Source: Gracilaria gracilis (lineage: Eukaryota; Rhodophyta; Florideophyceae; Gracilariales; Gracilariaceae). Taken from it: a stretch of DNA of 64,000 bases. The stretch is from contig JARGSG010000005.1 in assembly GCA_030374805.1 (NCBI GenBank), forward strand, positions 620,001-684,000. Direction: 5' to 3'. The notes below the pieces were generated by a model. That model was not told the DNA's origin, searched no databases, and saw nothing but the letters and a program-made list of their open reading frames with translations. Of the stretch, positions 1 to 10,332 are shown piece by piece. Position numbers and translations under genes: made by a program. Position 1 is the first letter of the stretch; the number at the start of each line of letters is the position of its first letter.

Positions 1-1351
1 ATTATAATCTAGATTTTGTACTTTCATTTAGAATGAACAAATAAAGTAAAGAAGTTATATACATACTTATACTGTCCGATGTCAACCAACTTTCAGAGTC
101 ACATCAAAATCTTTGGACTTGGGAGCTCATCACGAAGTCAATTGCGCACGGTACGTTTCGGTTTGGCAGTGTTCTAGCCGCAACATACCTATGGGCATGA
201 GAGCCGAGACAACCGCTAAGCAACCCGTCTAGTTATTGAGTAGTTGAGCGTACGCGCAATAAAAGAGCAGTAGCACGCGGAGAAAGGGGCCGATCATGTG
301 CGCAAGCGATGGCGGCCCGGGACAGCGCGCCCCAGGCGATGCTACCATGTAGCGCGCGAGCGGGGGCGAAAAGGGTCGAGCGAAGTGCGCGCATAGTTGA
401 CCGCCGGCGGGCAGAGCGCCGAGCCGGACGGTCGCGCAATTTATTTTGCCAGTGCAACCCACCGGCGCATTGCTGTGCGCTGGGCGTTGCACTGCGCACA
501 AATGACGTGTGTGTGGCGCTCTCGCCTTGCAAGAGGCCGACCGGTATCAACATAAGCAGGCCCGACCTGACGTCAGGGCTGAGCAAGCGCAAATGCGCTT
601 GGACAAGTGCTCAAAATGCTGTGTGCGACTACAGTAGTTCAATGGCCAGGCAAGCATTTGCGCAGTCAGGGTTCTGCGACGACTTAGCAAGGCCAAGCGC
701 TTCTACACTTGTCCTTCCCAAGTCTTGGATCTCTAGCATTCATGTACAACCTAGCATACAGAATCGTATCTGTCGAGTCAGCTTTTGAATGACTCGGTGG
801 GGGTGCCTATAAAATGCTAACCGGAATGACCCGGATGGCAACTCACAAGAGCACAAGCTTCTCCGTGAGTGTGCCCACTACCGCTTCCTATCTCCATTCT
901 TTCCCTCCTCCATCCAACAGCTAGCACTCGCCGACTTTACTCAGCACAGAACAACATGAACCCTGCGCTCCACTCGCTATGCCCTTTTTCGGGAAACAGA
1001 GAAACGGCGCTTAAGACATTTTCAGGCCTTTCTGGACCTCGAAACCAAAGTTGGCGAGCTGGATGTGGGCTTTGTATTGCACTTTATCGCCTTTTAAAAA
1101 CTGTATCCTAGAGGCGCCTTACGACATATGTCCCACTCCATTCTACCAACGGTAACGTTCCTCGTTAGTCGAATTTATGAGCAAACCTCTGTTCCCATCA
1201 CTCGGAGAGAAATATGGAAATCTCAAACTATTACATTATATGAGCATGCCTTTACTGCTTCGAGAACTATCCAAGAAAGACGCCAGCAGCACACAAAGGC
1301 CCCTAGCTAGCAATCTTCAGATTTGCAGCTCCATTGTAGCTCGGAATACGA
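1..1351. other. Intergenic region, no supported gene
   Basis: Two frames of 119-159 codons overlap on opposite strands at 233-788 in a GC-rich patch. They resemble no family and look like compositional artefacts. A TATA-like box at 808-815 precedes a short frame with its first ATG at 956 (51 codons, stop at 1109-1111), which could be a small gene. It has no recognisable domain or signal peptide, so I do not annotate it as a CDS. Confidence 0.5.
808..815 (+). promoter_or_regulatory. TATA-like box (TATAAAAT)
   Basis: TATAAAAT lies about 145 bp upstream of an ATG at 956 that opens a 51-codon frame. The pyrimidine-rich stretch that follows resembles the leaders of other genes here. No recognisable gene follows, so its function is uncertain. 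Confidence 0.3.
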
Positions 1352-2101
1352 TTACTCTACGAAAGAAAGACGCAGTTGCAAGATGTCGTCAGGGACGGTC
1401 GCCTGACAGAGGAGTTTGTCGAGGTCAAACAACCGACGAGCGCGTTTGCAACACACGTTGAACGCCTGTGCGCCTCGAAGAGCGAAACGTTCAGGCATGT
1501 TACGGCACGCATCGTTCAACTGCGGCAAAGCCTGGCTGGTGCACAGCTGAAGAACCTGTTGCCCCACACCAGCACCGAGTGGAGAGCCGCTCGTGATGAA
1601 TTGAATCACGCCAGGGTTGACGATATATCCAGGCCGCTGCGGGCACCCGCAAGCCAACAGAGCTTCCACTCTTTCAACATCCAGCTCGCGGAAATCGGTG
1701 ATGCATCGGTCCTTATTGAACGTAAAGGGCATCATGCCTTCTCTCGTAGGGTTAATGGGTCGTTCGTTCAAACACTCTTCTAGCACATGCGCTGCTTGTC
1801 TTTCAAAACGATCACTGCTTTGAGCACATGCTCGCGCGAGTTGCGGCTTTCGATGCTCGATGCAGTCCACCGTTACTTCTTCCTGTGCGACGCTGTCCGG
1901 TATATGAGAGTCTAGAAAGCGGACGGCACGGCCTAGAAACTCTGGAGCATCGCCACAACGGCAAGCAAGCGCGAAAAGACTATTGCTGCCCGTAACACGA
2001 AGTGTGGAGATGTTGCAAGCATCCTCCGCGTTCACAGCAGTGAGAAGGGCGCAGCAGAAAGCAAACAAAGAAAGCGAGAGAAAATTGGCGACGGAAGCCA
2101 T
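1352..2101 (-). CDS. Secreted protein with duplicated cysteine domain (unknown family)
   Basis: The ATG at 2101 is chosen because it opens a typical signal peptide (MASVANFLSLSLFAFCCALL, cleavage near VNA-ED). The frame is open for 12 codons upstream, but the only start-like codon there is TTG. The mature protein is about 225 residues and cysteine-rich. It contains two tandem copies of a domain of about 70 residues. Each copy has an LAC-x-C block, then a single Cys about 40 residues on, then P-Q-L-x-x-A-C, then R-F-x-x-x-A and a closing Cys (CRCGDAPEF.../CGCPQRPGY...; HRKPQLARAC/SQALPQLNDAC). The pattern implies conserved disulphides. I recognise no named family. The gene is intronless and has a TATTTAAA box about 100 bp upstream. 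It is probably exported to the cell wall or apoplast. Confidence 0.75.
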   Translation of the reverse strand: MASVANFLSLSLFAFCCALLTAVNAEDACNISTLRVTGSNSLFALACRCGDAPEFLGRAVRFLDSHIPDSVAQEEVTVDCIEHRKPQLARACAQSSDRFERQAAHVLEECLNERPINPTREGMMPFTFNKDRCITDFRELDVERVEALLACGCPQRPGYIVNPGVIQFITSGSPLGAGVGQQVLQLCTSQALPQLNDACRNMPERFALRGAQAFNVCCKRARRLFDLDKLLCQATVPDDILQLRLSFVE

Positions 2102-2202
2102 GTCGAAGCGGGAATCAGAAAGCTGGAGGGCGAGCAAGACTTCCTGAAGATTTTGGCAGCGATAATGGGGAGAGATGGATCGATGGCCGGGTTGTCGATG
2201 AG

Positions 2203-2210
2203 TTTAAATA
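2203..2210 (-). promoter_or_regulatory. TATA-like box of the duplicated-cysteine-domain gene
   Basis: TATTTAAA on the minus strand lies about 100 bp before the ATG at 2101. This is the same spacing class as the boxes before the other intact genes in the window. Confidence 0.5.
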
Positions 2211-4023
2211 GAGAGAGAAAGTGGGCTTCATCGGCAAGGTGTTATTACGAGAACTGGGTTATAGATGTATGACTGCACCTTTTCAGGTGCCCATAACATG
2301 GTACATGTATGTGGCATACAATAGGATCGCTTCGGTAGCCACTTGAGCTTTTCAACCCACACACTAAACGAAGGCCTTGCTGCTATGACCCAAAAAAATC
2401 ACAACCGATTCAGAGGAAGACAGCTACATCGTGGGTCGAACCCACGCAAGCAGCAATCCAAACAAGTGCCAACCCGTACGTGGTTTCTGGACCAATACGA
2501 CTGATTTGGTCTGGTTATAGGCTGGCAGATGTAGTGTAGTGTAGGACCTCAAGTTTGGAGATCATACGAGCATTGCATCCCAGTTCGAATCTATGATGTA
2601 ACCAACCTTATAGAGAGCATCTGCTACGTTTGTAGCACCAGTGGTGCTGGGGGAAATACAGCAAGAAAAACGCCTCACATGGCTTCATCTTTGAAGTTGA
2701 GAGCCAAAATATATCGTACTTTCGTCTCGCTCGCGGGAAGAGGACGAGTAACTGTTGTTCGCTCAACGTCAATCCAGCAGTCGCGCATTGTTTTGCTCTT
2801 CTATCTTTGAAGAAGCGCCCAATTCGCACGAAAGGAGTGACTCCAGTTTGTTTGCTTTTGCAAACTCCTTCGACTTGGAACGAAAACGACGTTCCAAAGC
2901 GGTGAAAGCACCTCCCAAGATCTCGCTCGGTGAATACAGTACGTGTAGCGTTCTACCTTACAACAGTAAATAGCGTTGGTCCTCATGGATTCTGTGCGTG
3001 TGCAATGAAAACCCCGAATAAACTCACACATCTGTCCACACAGACGCACACAATTGCGCGACCAACAACCATTTCAAATTACGTAAATAAAGGCCTCGTT
3101 CTTTCGTTCAGAATATCTATCCTGTTGATGGTTAGTGCCACCAGCTCGAGATAACCAAGATACGGCTGCAACCCACGAAGAGTTGGGTGCCACGTCATCG
3201 AGATTTGAATCAAGCAGACCGGAGTAGCCAAAACGCAACCGTCACCGCCTTCGTGCAGAAACTATCCAAGCCAATTATAAATTTATATTTCGGAATAGAA
3301 GTCAATAATAATAATAAAGTCTCATGCTTTTATGACTCACTTTAGCGACAATCTTCCGTTACTTGTTAACGAGAGAGCGGGATTTCCCGAGAGCGGGATT
3401 TCCCGGACGGTGGTTTGCACAGCATCTCTTCAGATTATGAAAACTTAGTTCCTAAAATCATGTAGGATGCATGTTGATTTTGAATCTTTGAAGTTTGTTT
3501 CTGAGACCGAAGGCCTAAGCTTTGACTTGAATAAATATTGTATGAGCGTTTGTTGGAATCATGCACGAGTTGGAAATTGTTTCTTTCCCGCTTCTTTGGG
3601 TACCCTTGGACGCGATAGATACTACTGTTCTTGAATGGAAACCTAGACCATTAAAGGTTTCTCTCAGTGTCTGGTCAAAACAATTGGAAATCAGTGCAGT
3701 GTAGTAGAAAAGAACAAAATCCTAGAACATGTACCAAATGATTTCGTAAAATTTGAGAACCAAATTATCTAAAATCAGCATTTGTAAGTATTCAATTGAT
3801 TACCGAAGACAATTGAGTCAATTACTCGCGCGTTAAGTAAAAACGCAGATATATAGGAAAAAGTTCATCTACCCGCAATCTTTCCTTTCACGCCCCCGTA
3901 TGCAACTAGGTTGTCCTGCTTCTGGTTGTACTTCAAATTCTGGACAACTTTTACACAGTCCCAACCCGAAGCCAAAGGTACCGTTGGTACCTTTCTGATA
4001 GGGTCGGCAGTCTCCATCGTCAG
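2211..4023. other. Intergenic region, no supported gene
   Basis: Short frames of 60-90 codons occur on both strands but none has a domain, signal peptide or coding pattern. Two perfect copies of a 16-bp unit lie in tandem at 3373-3388 and 3389-3404. A minus-strand GGGTTCGACCC at about 2429-2439 resembles a Pol III B box, but I find no matching A box. Confidence 0.5.
3373..3404. repeat. 16-bp unit, two tandem copies
   Basis: The unit GAGAGCGGGATTTCCC occurs twice in direct tandem with no mismatch. It lies in an otherwise featureless intergenic stretch. Confidence 0.6.
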
Positions 4024-4543
4024 CTATTCAAATCCGAGATCACATGCGCCGGTTGCATTGACACAGGCGGTGAGGTCTTCATTGGGACGAGTTCTTTCAG
4101 GACAAGGAACACATTGGCCTTGTTCCGGTAGAGGTTGGAAGGGATCTGGAGGGCATGGCTCACAAGTCAAAGGTCACAACGTAGCGGTACCAGGCTCAAA
4201 AGAAAAGCAACCGGATCCTTTGCTTGATCCCCGAAATCCGGGTGGACAGTCTCCAAATGAAGGGCCTTCTATACAAATCGTAGATACGTTGATTGCCTTT
4301 CACCGGCACAGGGAATGCATTTAGATTGCTGAGGAAGCGGCTGGATTCCATCGGGGCAGCGTGACATGGTATGTCGCCCCCCACACCGAAGAAGCCTGGT
4401 TGGCACGGACTGCATTCACTTGAATCGAGTATGGGCCCGAAGCCCGGTTCGTACTGAGCGCTATCGGGCTCGGAGGACTCGCATTTGGCACTAACGAGCG
4501 CGGAAAGAAGAAGGAGGAGAGAAACAGAGAGGAATACAATCAT
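4024..4543 (-). pseudogene. Broken cysteine-rich secreted protein gene (EGF/GCC2-GCC3-like repeats)
   Basis: An ATG at 4543 opens a clear signal peptide (MIVFLSVSLLLLLSALVSA) followed by C-S-P-C-Q-P-G-F-F-G, a pattern like GCC2/GCC3 or TNFR-type cysteine repeats. After about 50 residues the frame leaves the pattern. The continuation is found in other frames: CPDGIQPLPQQSKCIPC about 4300-4350, then CPPGFRGSS...GCFSFEPGT about 4200-4260, then TCEPCPPDPFQPLPEQGQC and a tail ending at a TAG at 4024-4026. The pieces are collinear and two of them are clearly repeats of each other (D-x-x-QPLP-x-Q-x-x-C-x-PC), so this is one gene broken by at least two frameshifts and a stop. Splicing is an alternative, but no convincing GT/AG pair explains every break. 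Confidence 0.6.
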
Positions 4544-5563
4544 GCTTGGAAACAAATCGGATTTGTTAGATGGCGGGGGGGAATGAAGGAGTGTGGGATC
4601 GTTGCAAATGAAGGTGCGCTTGGTGGGAGTACAGTTTTCGAACGGTACGTGCTGTGAGAGCTTGTCGAGCTCCGCAAAGCAAATAAACATGGCATTCTTG
4701 TTGGAAACACCAACTAGCGGCACTTTCTGTTTGCTGACTCAGCGTGATCGATTGAACAGCTCCTGTTGTGCGGTAATGTGCTTATCGTTGCATGGCTAGC
4801 GCTAACTTAAACCTGTTACTGGAGCGCACGTTTGCATTCACTGTGCTTCCCAATGTTCGGCTCTTTCTAATCCCCCGCATCATATCTCAGGGTTGTGACG
4901 TGCGAGACACTCGAATCCTGAAACCCTGTGGCTGAGATCAAGTGTAAACCTCGAGTCTCGAGCCTCATCGGAGACGACACTCGAGTGCAGCTCATGCTGA
5001 GACAACGCAAGAAGAGACTCGAGTGTAGCTCATGCTGAGACAACGCAAGAAGAGACTCGAGTGTAGCTCATGCTGAGACAGCGCAAGAACGATATCAGGT
5101 CTCTGCATCAGACGGTCGCCAGGGACGATCATTTGGTGCTACAGATTTAATACCTGTCCACGGCACGATACATCAGTCTGCACACAAGATGCAGAATTAC
5201 AGAAGCTGTGGAAGACTTGCGTGAGGCGTGGCGACGTGGCGACGCGGCCAGCTGGCGATATGGAAACGCCAATTTGTTTTCGTATTTCAAAACTTCATCT
5301 CCTGTGGATTCCCATCACAACCGTTTCATCCTCTACACACTCCGCCTCCGTATTCAGCTAGAACCTGTTCAAGCACACGGGCAAAGTTTCAAGTTGATTC
5401 CAATCATACATTATTTGCGAACCATCACATATGAATACGGGTTCTACACCAACGGATCTGTTTATGAAATGTCATATCCTTCTAAACTGTTTCAGACCAG
5501 AACAAAGATGCCGACGTGCGCGCCAACGCCTGACCAAATTGTACTAATTGAGCAAAAAAAAGG
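4544..5563. other. Intergenic region with a short tandem array
   Basis: The region contains a 38-bp tandem array (listed separately) and the 3' flank of the next minus-strand gene. A plus-strand frame at 5208-5654 overlaps the 3' end of that gene and has no coding character. Confidence 0.5.
4979..5091. repeat. 38-bp tandem repeat, three copies, with CTCGAG palindrome
   Basis: Three consecutive copies (4979-5016, 5017-5054, 5055-5091) differ at only a few positions. Each begins with ACTCGAGT, an 8-bp palindrome. Further CTCGAG-like words lie just upstream at 4948-4962. There is no link to a gene. Confidence 0.85.
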
Positions 5564-6931
5564 TCACTCTGCCATGGTGGTGCATTGCAACTCAATATAC
5601 GAAGCAAGGCTCATGGGGAGTTCATATCTCGCGTCTACAACCTCAGCGCCATAATTCTGAGCTGCGATATCTTGGATACGTTGTGGAATAATATAAGAGT
5701 ATGGCGTCTTATCACGTGTACTCTCCTCCGTGGCGACCAACAGATGGAACAGCCGAAAGAACGCATTGTCGAGCACTCCATAACTCATGTCATCACAGCT
5801 AGGAATGTTTGATCCGATGAATATATTAAACAAGGACACGTACACGGTAGCGATAGAATTACGAGTTCTCTCGTTATCGGTTTCATCCCAGCGGCGTTCA
5901 ATGGACGACCCAGAAATGTCCAAATCCGCATAAACTATTTTCTCGTGCGGACACCCACCTGCAGTACACATAGTCTTGCAGAGAGGAACGTTCATGAACA
6001 CTTGATTTGCATTCGTCGACACATTACAAGGCGACTTTGCGATCAGGTCGTCGAGAGAAGTTGCACCAATCCCAGATTCCAGGAACGCGCGACATTCGTT
6101 CTGTTGGTTGCTTTCGAGAGGCGGTGTTTCAAATGCTGCACATGTCTTGATCGTCTTGAGTTGAGTACAAAGAGCATTATCAGTGCTCGGGCATCGGGCC
6201 GCATCATTCTTTGTGGCCATGATGGCATCTGAGATCATGTTGGCGTCAACGTCACAGTTCAAGCCTTCCAGTGCGGGTGCAATCAAGCCCAAAAGTGATC
6301 TTGCCCACTTGTCAGCTTCAGATCTCTTTACCGCTTTCGCATTGCGACTGCTGCGCTTATCGACATCAATAACTGACCGTCTCTGGTAGAGGATGTTGTA
6401 ACCTGCTTGGATGATTATGCTGCCTCCCTGTTTTGTTACGATCACACGAGCTCTGCAAAGTCTTCCACCATTGCAGTCGCCAGTAGCGACTTGTCTATCC
6501 TCGACAAAGTCCTCCACAGCAGAACCACATGCAGTATCTGTGCGTAGCGCGACAGGGTAACCCGGAAAGCGTGATTGCGAGGGGCGGTAGGTGCGCAAGT
6601 AACGCATCTGGCGTGCGTTTTCCGAATACGGTGAGGCAGCGTTGGAACGGCTCCTGCTCCACGACGTGAAAGGATACTCATTCTTGTTCCTGAGAGATCG
6701 AAAAGAACTCGACGAAGAACGGAGTGCGTCAAATCGATACGAGAGTGGCGTGTGAAAGGAGCGATGAGCGGGGTGCCGGATGGATATGAACGCGACGCAG
6801 GCAAGCGCTATGGCGAGAATGAGTGCCCCACGAGGTGGAAGGGAAGTGGGCATCCAAATGAAACGGCGAAGACTTAGGTTGTATCGCAGTGTGCCATTGC
6901 CGCGGCTTTCAGCGCTTGTGGGCTCGTCCAT
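5564..6931 (-). CDS. Predicted single-pass membrane protein, unknown family
   Basis: A 455-residue intronless frame starts at an ATG at 6931. An in-frame ATG at residue 27 is an alternative start. Residues about 34-51 (ALILAIALACVAFISI) form one hydrophobic segment, preceded by basic residues (LRRF), which suggests a type II signal-anchor. A Ser/Arg-rich stretch follows (residues 67-105), then a large ectodomain with spaced cysteines (CGSAVEDF, CNGGRLC, C-x-T-x-C-AAF, C-K-x-M-C-x-x-G-G-C). The domain layout suggests a luminal or cell-surface protein held by its N terminus. I recognise no catalytic motif or family. TATA-like sequence upstream is weak (AATAAATC near 7018). Confidence 0.65.
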   Translation of the reverse strand: MDEPTSAESRGNGTLRYNLSLRRFIWMPTSLPPRGALILAIALACVAFISIRHPAHRSFHTPLSYRFDALRSSSSSFRSLRNKNEYPFTSWSRSRSNAASPYSENARQMRYLRTYRPSQSRFPGYPVALRTDTACGSAVEDFVEDRQVATGDCNGGRLCRARVIVTKQGGSIIIQAGYNILYQRRSVIDVDKRSSRNAKAVKRSEADKWARSLLGLIAPALEGLNCDVDANMISDAIMATKNDAARCPSTDNALCTQLKTIKTCAAFETPPLESNQQNECRAFLESGIGATSLDDLIAKSPCNVSTNANQVFMNVPLCKTMCTAGGCPHEKIVYADLDISGSSIERRWDETDNERTRNSIATVYVSLFNIFIGSNIPSCDDMSYGVLDNAFFRLFHLLVATEESTRDKTPYSYIIPQRIQDIAAQNYGAEVVDARYELPMSLASYIELQCTTMAE

Positions 6932-7250
6932 GCTTGTTGTGGTGGCTGCAACTGCGTGTCTCGAACGGTAGAATGAAAGCAGAGTTGCGGTTGCAACTGC
7001 GGGGATAAGAACGGGGGATTTATTGCGCCATAAGTAAGATAGGGCTTGCGATGTTTGTTGAGTGCAAAGAGATTTTGATAATTCTGATGCGCCAATTGTG
7101 ATTGGTCTTGGCCATCATACTGGAAGCAGTTGCATCAAAAGCCGTTGGAAAACGTAGAGTTGAGCTGTAACATAAAAGTACGTGTCCGGCCACGGAGCGT
7201 AGTCTACAAGCCACTTGAAGGTCTGTCGCTATGTGAGAGTGCGATATGAG

Positions 7251-7288
7251 CCCTAGTATCTATTCGACATTGACCTCATATGAGGTCA
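7251..7288 (+). repeat. Left terminal inverted repeat plus subterminal palindrome, copy 1
   Basis: The terminal 18 bp matches the right end at 17 positions. The 18-bp palindrome occupies 7271-7288. Confidence 0.85.
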
Positions 7289-7699
7289 ATATTGATTGTC
7301 TTGTAACTTCGTATAGAAGCTTCAAAAAAATTTTAAAAACTTAGTTTGTCAACTGACCTCGATCTTCTCTTCGAAGACACGGCACAAGTAAATCACAACT
7401 CCGTCCACTTTTCTGTAGGCTGTTTAATTTTTCTGTCACGTCACCAAGATCCCCTAAAAAATGCCGCCGTCAACAGATCTGCGTCGCGTTATAGGAACAA
7501 CTGTACACAGCTGTGCTCGTTTTGTCACCTCCAAATATGCTTGTAAACGCTATTTTGAAACACTTTCAAAATCTAAAACCGTCAAAAAAACCGTGTCAAA
7601 TGTGTAAACCAAGCCAGTCAATGGCCGTATTATAACTTTTATCACTATTAAGTTCAGTTTACCCAATCATGGAAAAAAGCGTACTCTACTGTTATGTAC

Positions 7700-9545
7700 T
7701 ATAAAACTCGGCAGTGATGTCAACAAAGAGACCAAAGCAGTTCCGGCTGTTACAGAGGTGGTACCGAGCGCTGGTGCGGTTAAAACTGCTGAGGATAACG
7801 AACTTCTTTCCACTCAGCAAATTATGCAGTCTGATGGAAACGAATCTTCACGCGCAGTGAACCAATCGGTGACGGCTCAAGAAAGAAAATGAAACACGGA
7901 GAACATCTGTACGTCTTTGAATGGCTCCATGAATTGCATGAATGCAAGATTAATGGTCCAGCCGGAGATTTTATCTCTTATCGTCATGTGCCAAAAAGTA
8001 TGGAATCCATTGACTACTTTATGTGGATGTTTTGTACTGGATATCTTTGTTCAGTTGCGGAGAAGATTTATGAAAAGCTCAGAGATCGATAAGCATCTGA
8101 AACATCTGGTGGAGAGCTTCTGAAGTTCTTGGGCATCATGATTCTTATTACGCTATTAGAATTCACAGAAAAAAGAGAGTTATGGAGCCCACAGCATTTT
8201 TGAAGTTACCGTCCCACCCCGTCAATCAGTAGGGCGAAGTTACGAAAAAGAATTGAGATGCTGAAAAGTTGTATCTCTCTTAGTGGCACGCACAATCGTG
8301 ACGTTCAGGGTATGGCGCGGTGGAGCCTGGTAAATTGTTTTGTGCAAGAAATTAATCAACACCGATTATCACTTTTTACACTTTCTCATGCTCTATATGT
8401 TGACGAAAGCATGTCATAGTGGTACGGATTGGGAGCTGACTGGATCGATGTAGGCCCTCTTCATTATACAGCCTTGGATCGCAAACCCGAAAATGGATTG
8501 GAAATGAAGACTGTTTGCTGTGGAAGAAGGGGCATAATGTTGAAAATTGAGCTTAATATGGGATCTCAAATGCCTGCTTTAGATTTTTCTTCAGATCATG
8601 GACATGGAACTGCAGTTCTATTACGGCTCTTGCAGCCATGGTTTGGATCTGAGCGACTAGTGTGTGCAGATTCATTCTTTGCCAGTGTGCATACAGCACA
8701 TTTTCTTCTACAAAATGGACTGAGATTTTCTGGAGTTATTAAAACTGCAACTCGAGGCTATCCGATGAAAATTTTTTCTGAAATCACTGTATCGCACAGA
8801 GATGAATTTGTGTCTATGGTATCAAAGGGAACTACCATTAATACCGATTTAATGGCAGTCATGTGGGTGGATATAGAACGAAGTTACTTTATATCAACTT
8901 CTGGAACAGTTAATCCTGGTACTGCTATAACGAGGGAAAGATGGAGGAGGGAAGGGGACACTTCCAAGAAGATTGAACTCGAGGTTTCTATTCCTGAAGT
9001 ATGTGAGGAATATTATAAAACATGTGCAATGATCGATAGACATAATCGATCCCGTCAAGATGATTTGAAGCTTGAGAAGAAAATCGAGGTGAAAGAGTGG
9101 TCTTTTCGTGTCAATTGCTCCCTACTGGCTAACTGTATCGTGGATGCTTGGAATCTTTATAAAGCAGCCAATGGTGGCCGCCAGTTGAAGAGCCCACACA
9201 ATTTCTATTTTGAATTAGCGGACGACCTGATCGATAACATTTGGGATCAAACAGGTCTTATTGAAAGAAATAAGAAAGAAGTTGAACCAATTGACCCGCA
9301 CCCAAAACCTGCTGGGACTGGAATTCATTTGATGCAAACAAGAAAGAAAAGGAAAAGGAACGAAGTAAGCATATGAAAAGCTCTGTACAAAGGTCGCTGC
9401 AACTCATGTGGAGTAAATACGAAGTCTAAGTTTATATGTTCTGACTGCCATTTAAGGAAGAACAAAGAAGTTTATTTTTGCAACACTGGTACCGGTAGAG
9501 ATTGTTGAGCTCTTCATTTAGACAATTGTCACGGTGTTACGCTTT
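7700..9545 (+). pseudogene. piggyBac transposase, degraded
   Basis: The longest open part (8429-9376, 315 codons) carries the catalytic core. It contains GADWIDVG, LDRKPENGLEMKTVCC, the second acidic block VCADSFFAS, and the C-terminal MIDRHNRSRQD. The first acidic block (VDESMS) lies just upstream at about 8399-8416 and is followed at once by an in-frame TAG. N-terminal pieces are scattered over frames at 7889-8200 (GPAGDFISYRH, IDYFMWMF). After a stop near 9374 the zinc-binding tail (C-x2-C...C-x2-C, then C-N-T-G-T-G-R-D-C) is still legible to about 9510. Comparison with copy 2 shows the same domain order. The copy cannot make transposase. Confidence 0.85.
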
Positions 9546-9825
9546 AGTTGACCCACCATAGTGTACACAAGGTTGTCAACCTTCGTTTTTAGTACTAAAA
9601 TGAGCATTTCTATCATAAAGAAAAAGACAGTTCAATTACCTTAAGCCCCCTACTACTTCGATCTGCGTTATTAAACTTGCTAGAAAGAATTTAACTTAAG
9701 TCGAAACAACATCTTTAGCAAATGTCACCTTATTCTGTCTGCTGTTCAAATGGGCGTGTGTATACTTTCTAAAGTTAAATTAACAACTAGAAGTAGTCGA
9801 GCTCCAAATGGAGTTTTAGAGTTTT

Positions 9826-9900
9826 AATAAACTCAAGCGAGGTTTGAACTCGGTCTAATTTAGCTCTGAAACGGTTTGAAACCGCTGAGCTACAGTTACG
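9826..9900 (-). other. tRNA-like segment with Pol III A and B boxes, piggyBac copy 1
   Basis: On the minus strand TAGCTCAGCGG (9892 to 9882) fits the A-box consensus and GAGTTCAAACC (9851 to 9841) fits the B box. Their starts are 41 bp apart, the spacing of a real tRNA gene. The anticodon arm does not pair, so this is not an intact tRNA. It aligns with the segment at 12121-12195 of copy 2 and has the same orientation relative to the transposase (opposite strand, 3' side). Confidence 0.6.
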
Positions 9901-10038
9901 AGTGATGTAGAAGTTTTTATTGCTACTTAAATTTCAGCTTGGTTGGGTCTAAAGGCTCTTTTCAAATTTCAAATTTGAAAATGTCTTCTGGCATCCTTGA
10001 AATGCAATATTTTAATTCTCTTGGACGGGCGACGGGGC

Positions 10039-10082
10039 TGACCTCATATGAGGTCAAGACTGCGGTCGAATAGACACTAGGG
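10039..10082 (-). repeat. Right subterminal palindrome and inverted repeat, copy 1
   Basis: The palindrome is at 10039-10056 and the terminal inverted repeat ends at 10082 with CACTAGGG. Confidence 0.85.
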
Positions 10083-10172
10083 ATATTTATTCTCTCGATC
10101 CCTCTGGCTCATTCGTAGCACCACATTGATAACGTGCTCCGCGTCGTCCTTGTAGAATAGGAGATAGGGCTT

Positions 10173-10332
10173 CTACCTGTTAGAGCGAATGCAAGTGAGG
10201 CGTTGGAGGACCAGGCAGGTCGCTTTGTCCTCCTCAGCTGAGCGTATATATAGAGTGTAGAAAGCACAGAGTGCTCTCGTAATCACTAAATTCAAAGGAT
10301 AGTTTAAACTGGTGCCACCTAATATAACCCAT
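10173..10332 (+). repeat. Direct repeat copy A, LTR-like with TATA box
   Basis: It begins near TGTTAGAGCGAATGC, carries GTATATATAG at about 10244, and matches 10950-11110 over about 160 bp with scattered mismatches. After AAAC it continues with TGGTGCCACC, which has the form of a tRNA primer-binding site. It may be an LTR plus leader fragment of a small LTR element; coding sequence is absent. Confidence 0.5.

Larger units (their letters stand above)
7251..10082 (+). mobile_element. piggyBac-like DNA transposon, copy 1 (defective)
   Basis: The ends are inverted. The left end begins CCCTAGTATCTATTCGAC at 7251 and the right end, read inward, begins CCCTAGTGTCTATTCGAC at 10082. Each is followed within 3-10 bp by the perfect palindrome TGACCTCATATGAGGTCA. 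Between them lies a plus-strand transposase of the piggyBac family (DDE_Tnp_1_7), now broken. The flanks show no TTAA or other convincing target duplication, so the exact borders and the target site are unsure. Length is 2.83 kb, close to copy 2. Confidence 0.85.

Noticed and set aside
233-788. Two overlapping frames of 119 and 159 codons on opposite strands
   Set aside because: They lie in a GC-rich patch, where stops are rare by composition. No domain, signal peptide or conserved motif is seen.
2429-2439. GGGTTCGACCC on the minus strand as a tRNA gene
   Set aside because: The B-box word is good but no A box or tRNA fold lies at the required distance.
5208-5654. Plus-strand frame of 148 codons
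   Set aside because: It overlaps the 3' end of the minus-strand membrane-protein gene and has no recognisable motif.
7271-7288. TGACCT-N6-AGGTCA as a nuclear-receptor everted repeat
   Set aside because: The half-sites match by letter, but nuclear receptors are known from animals and the word occurs only at transposon ends here.
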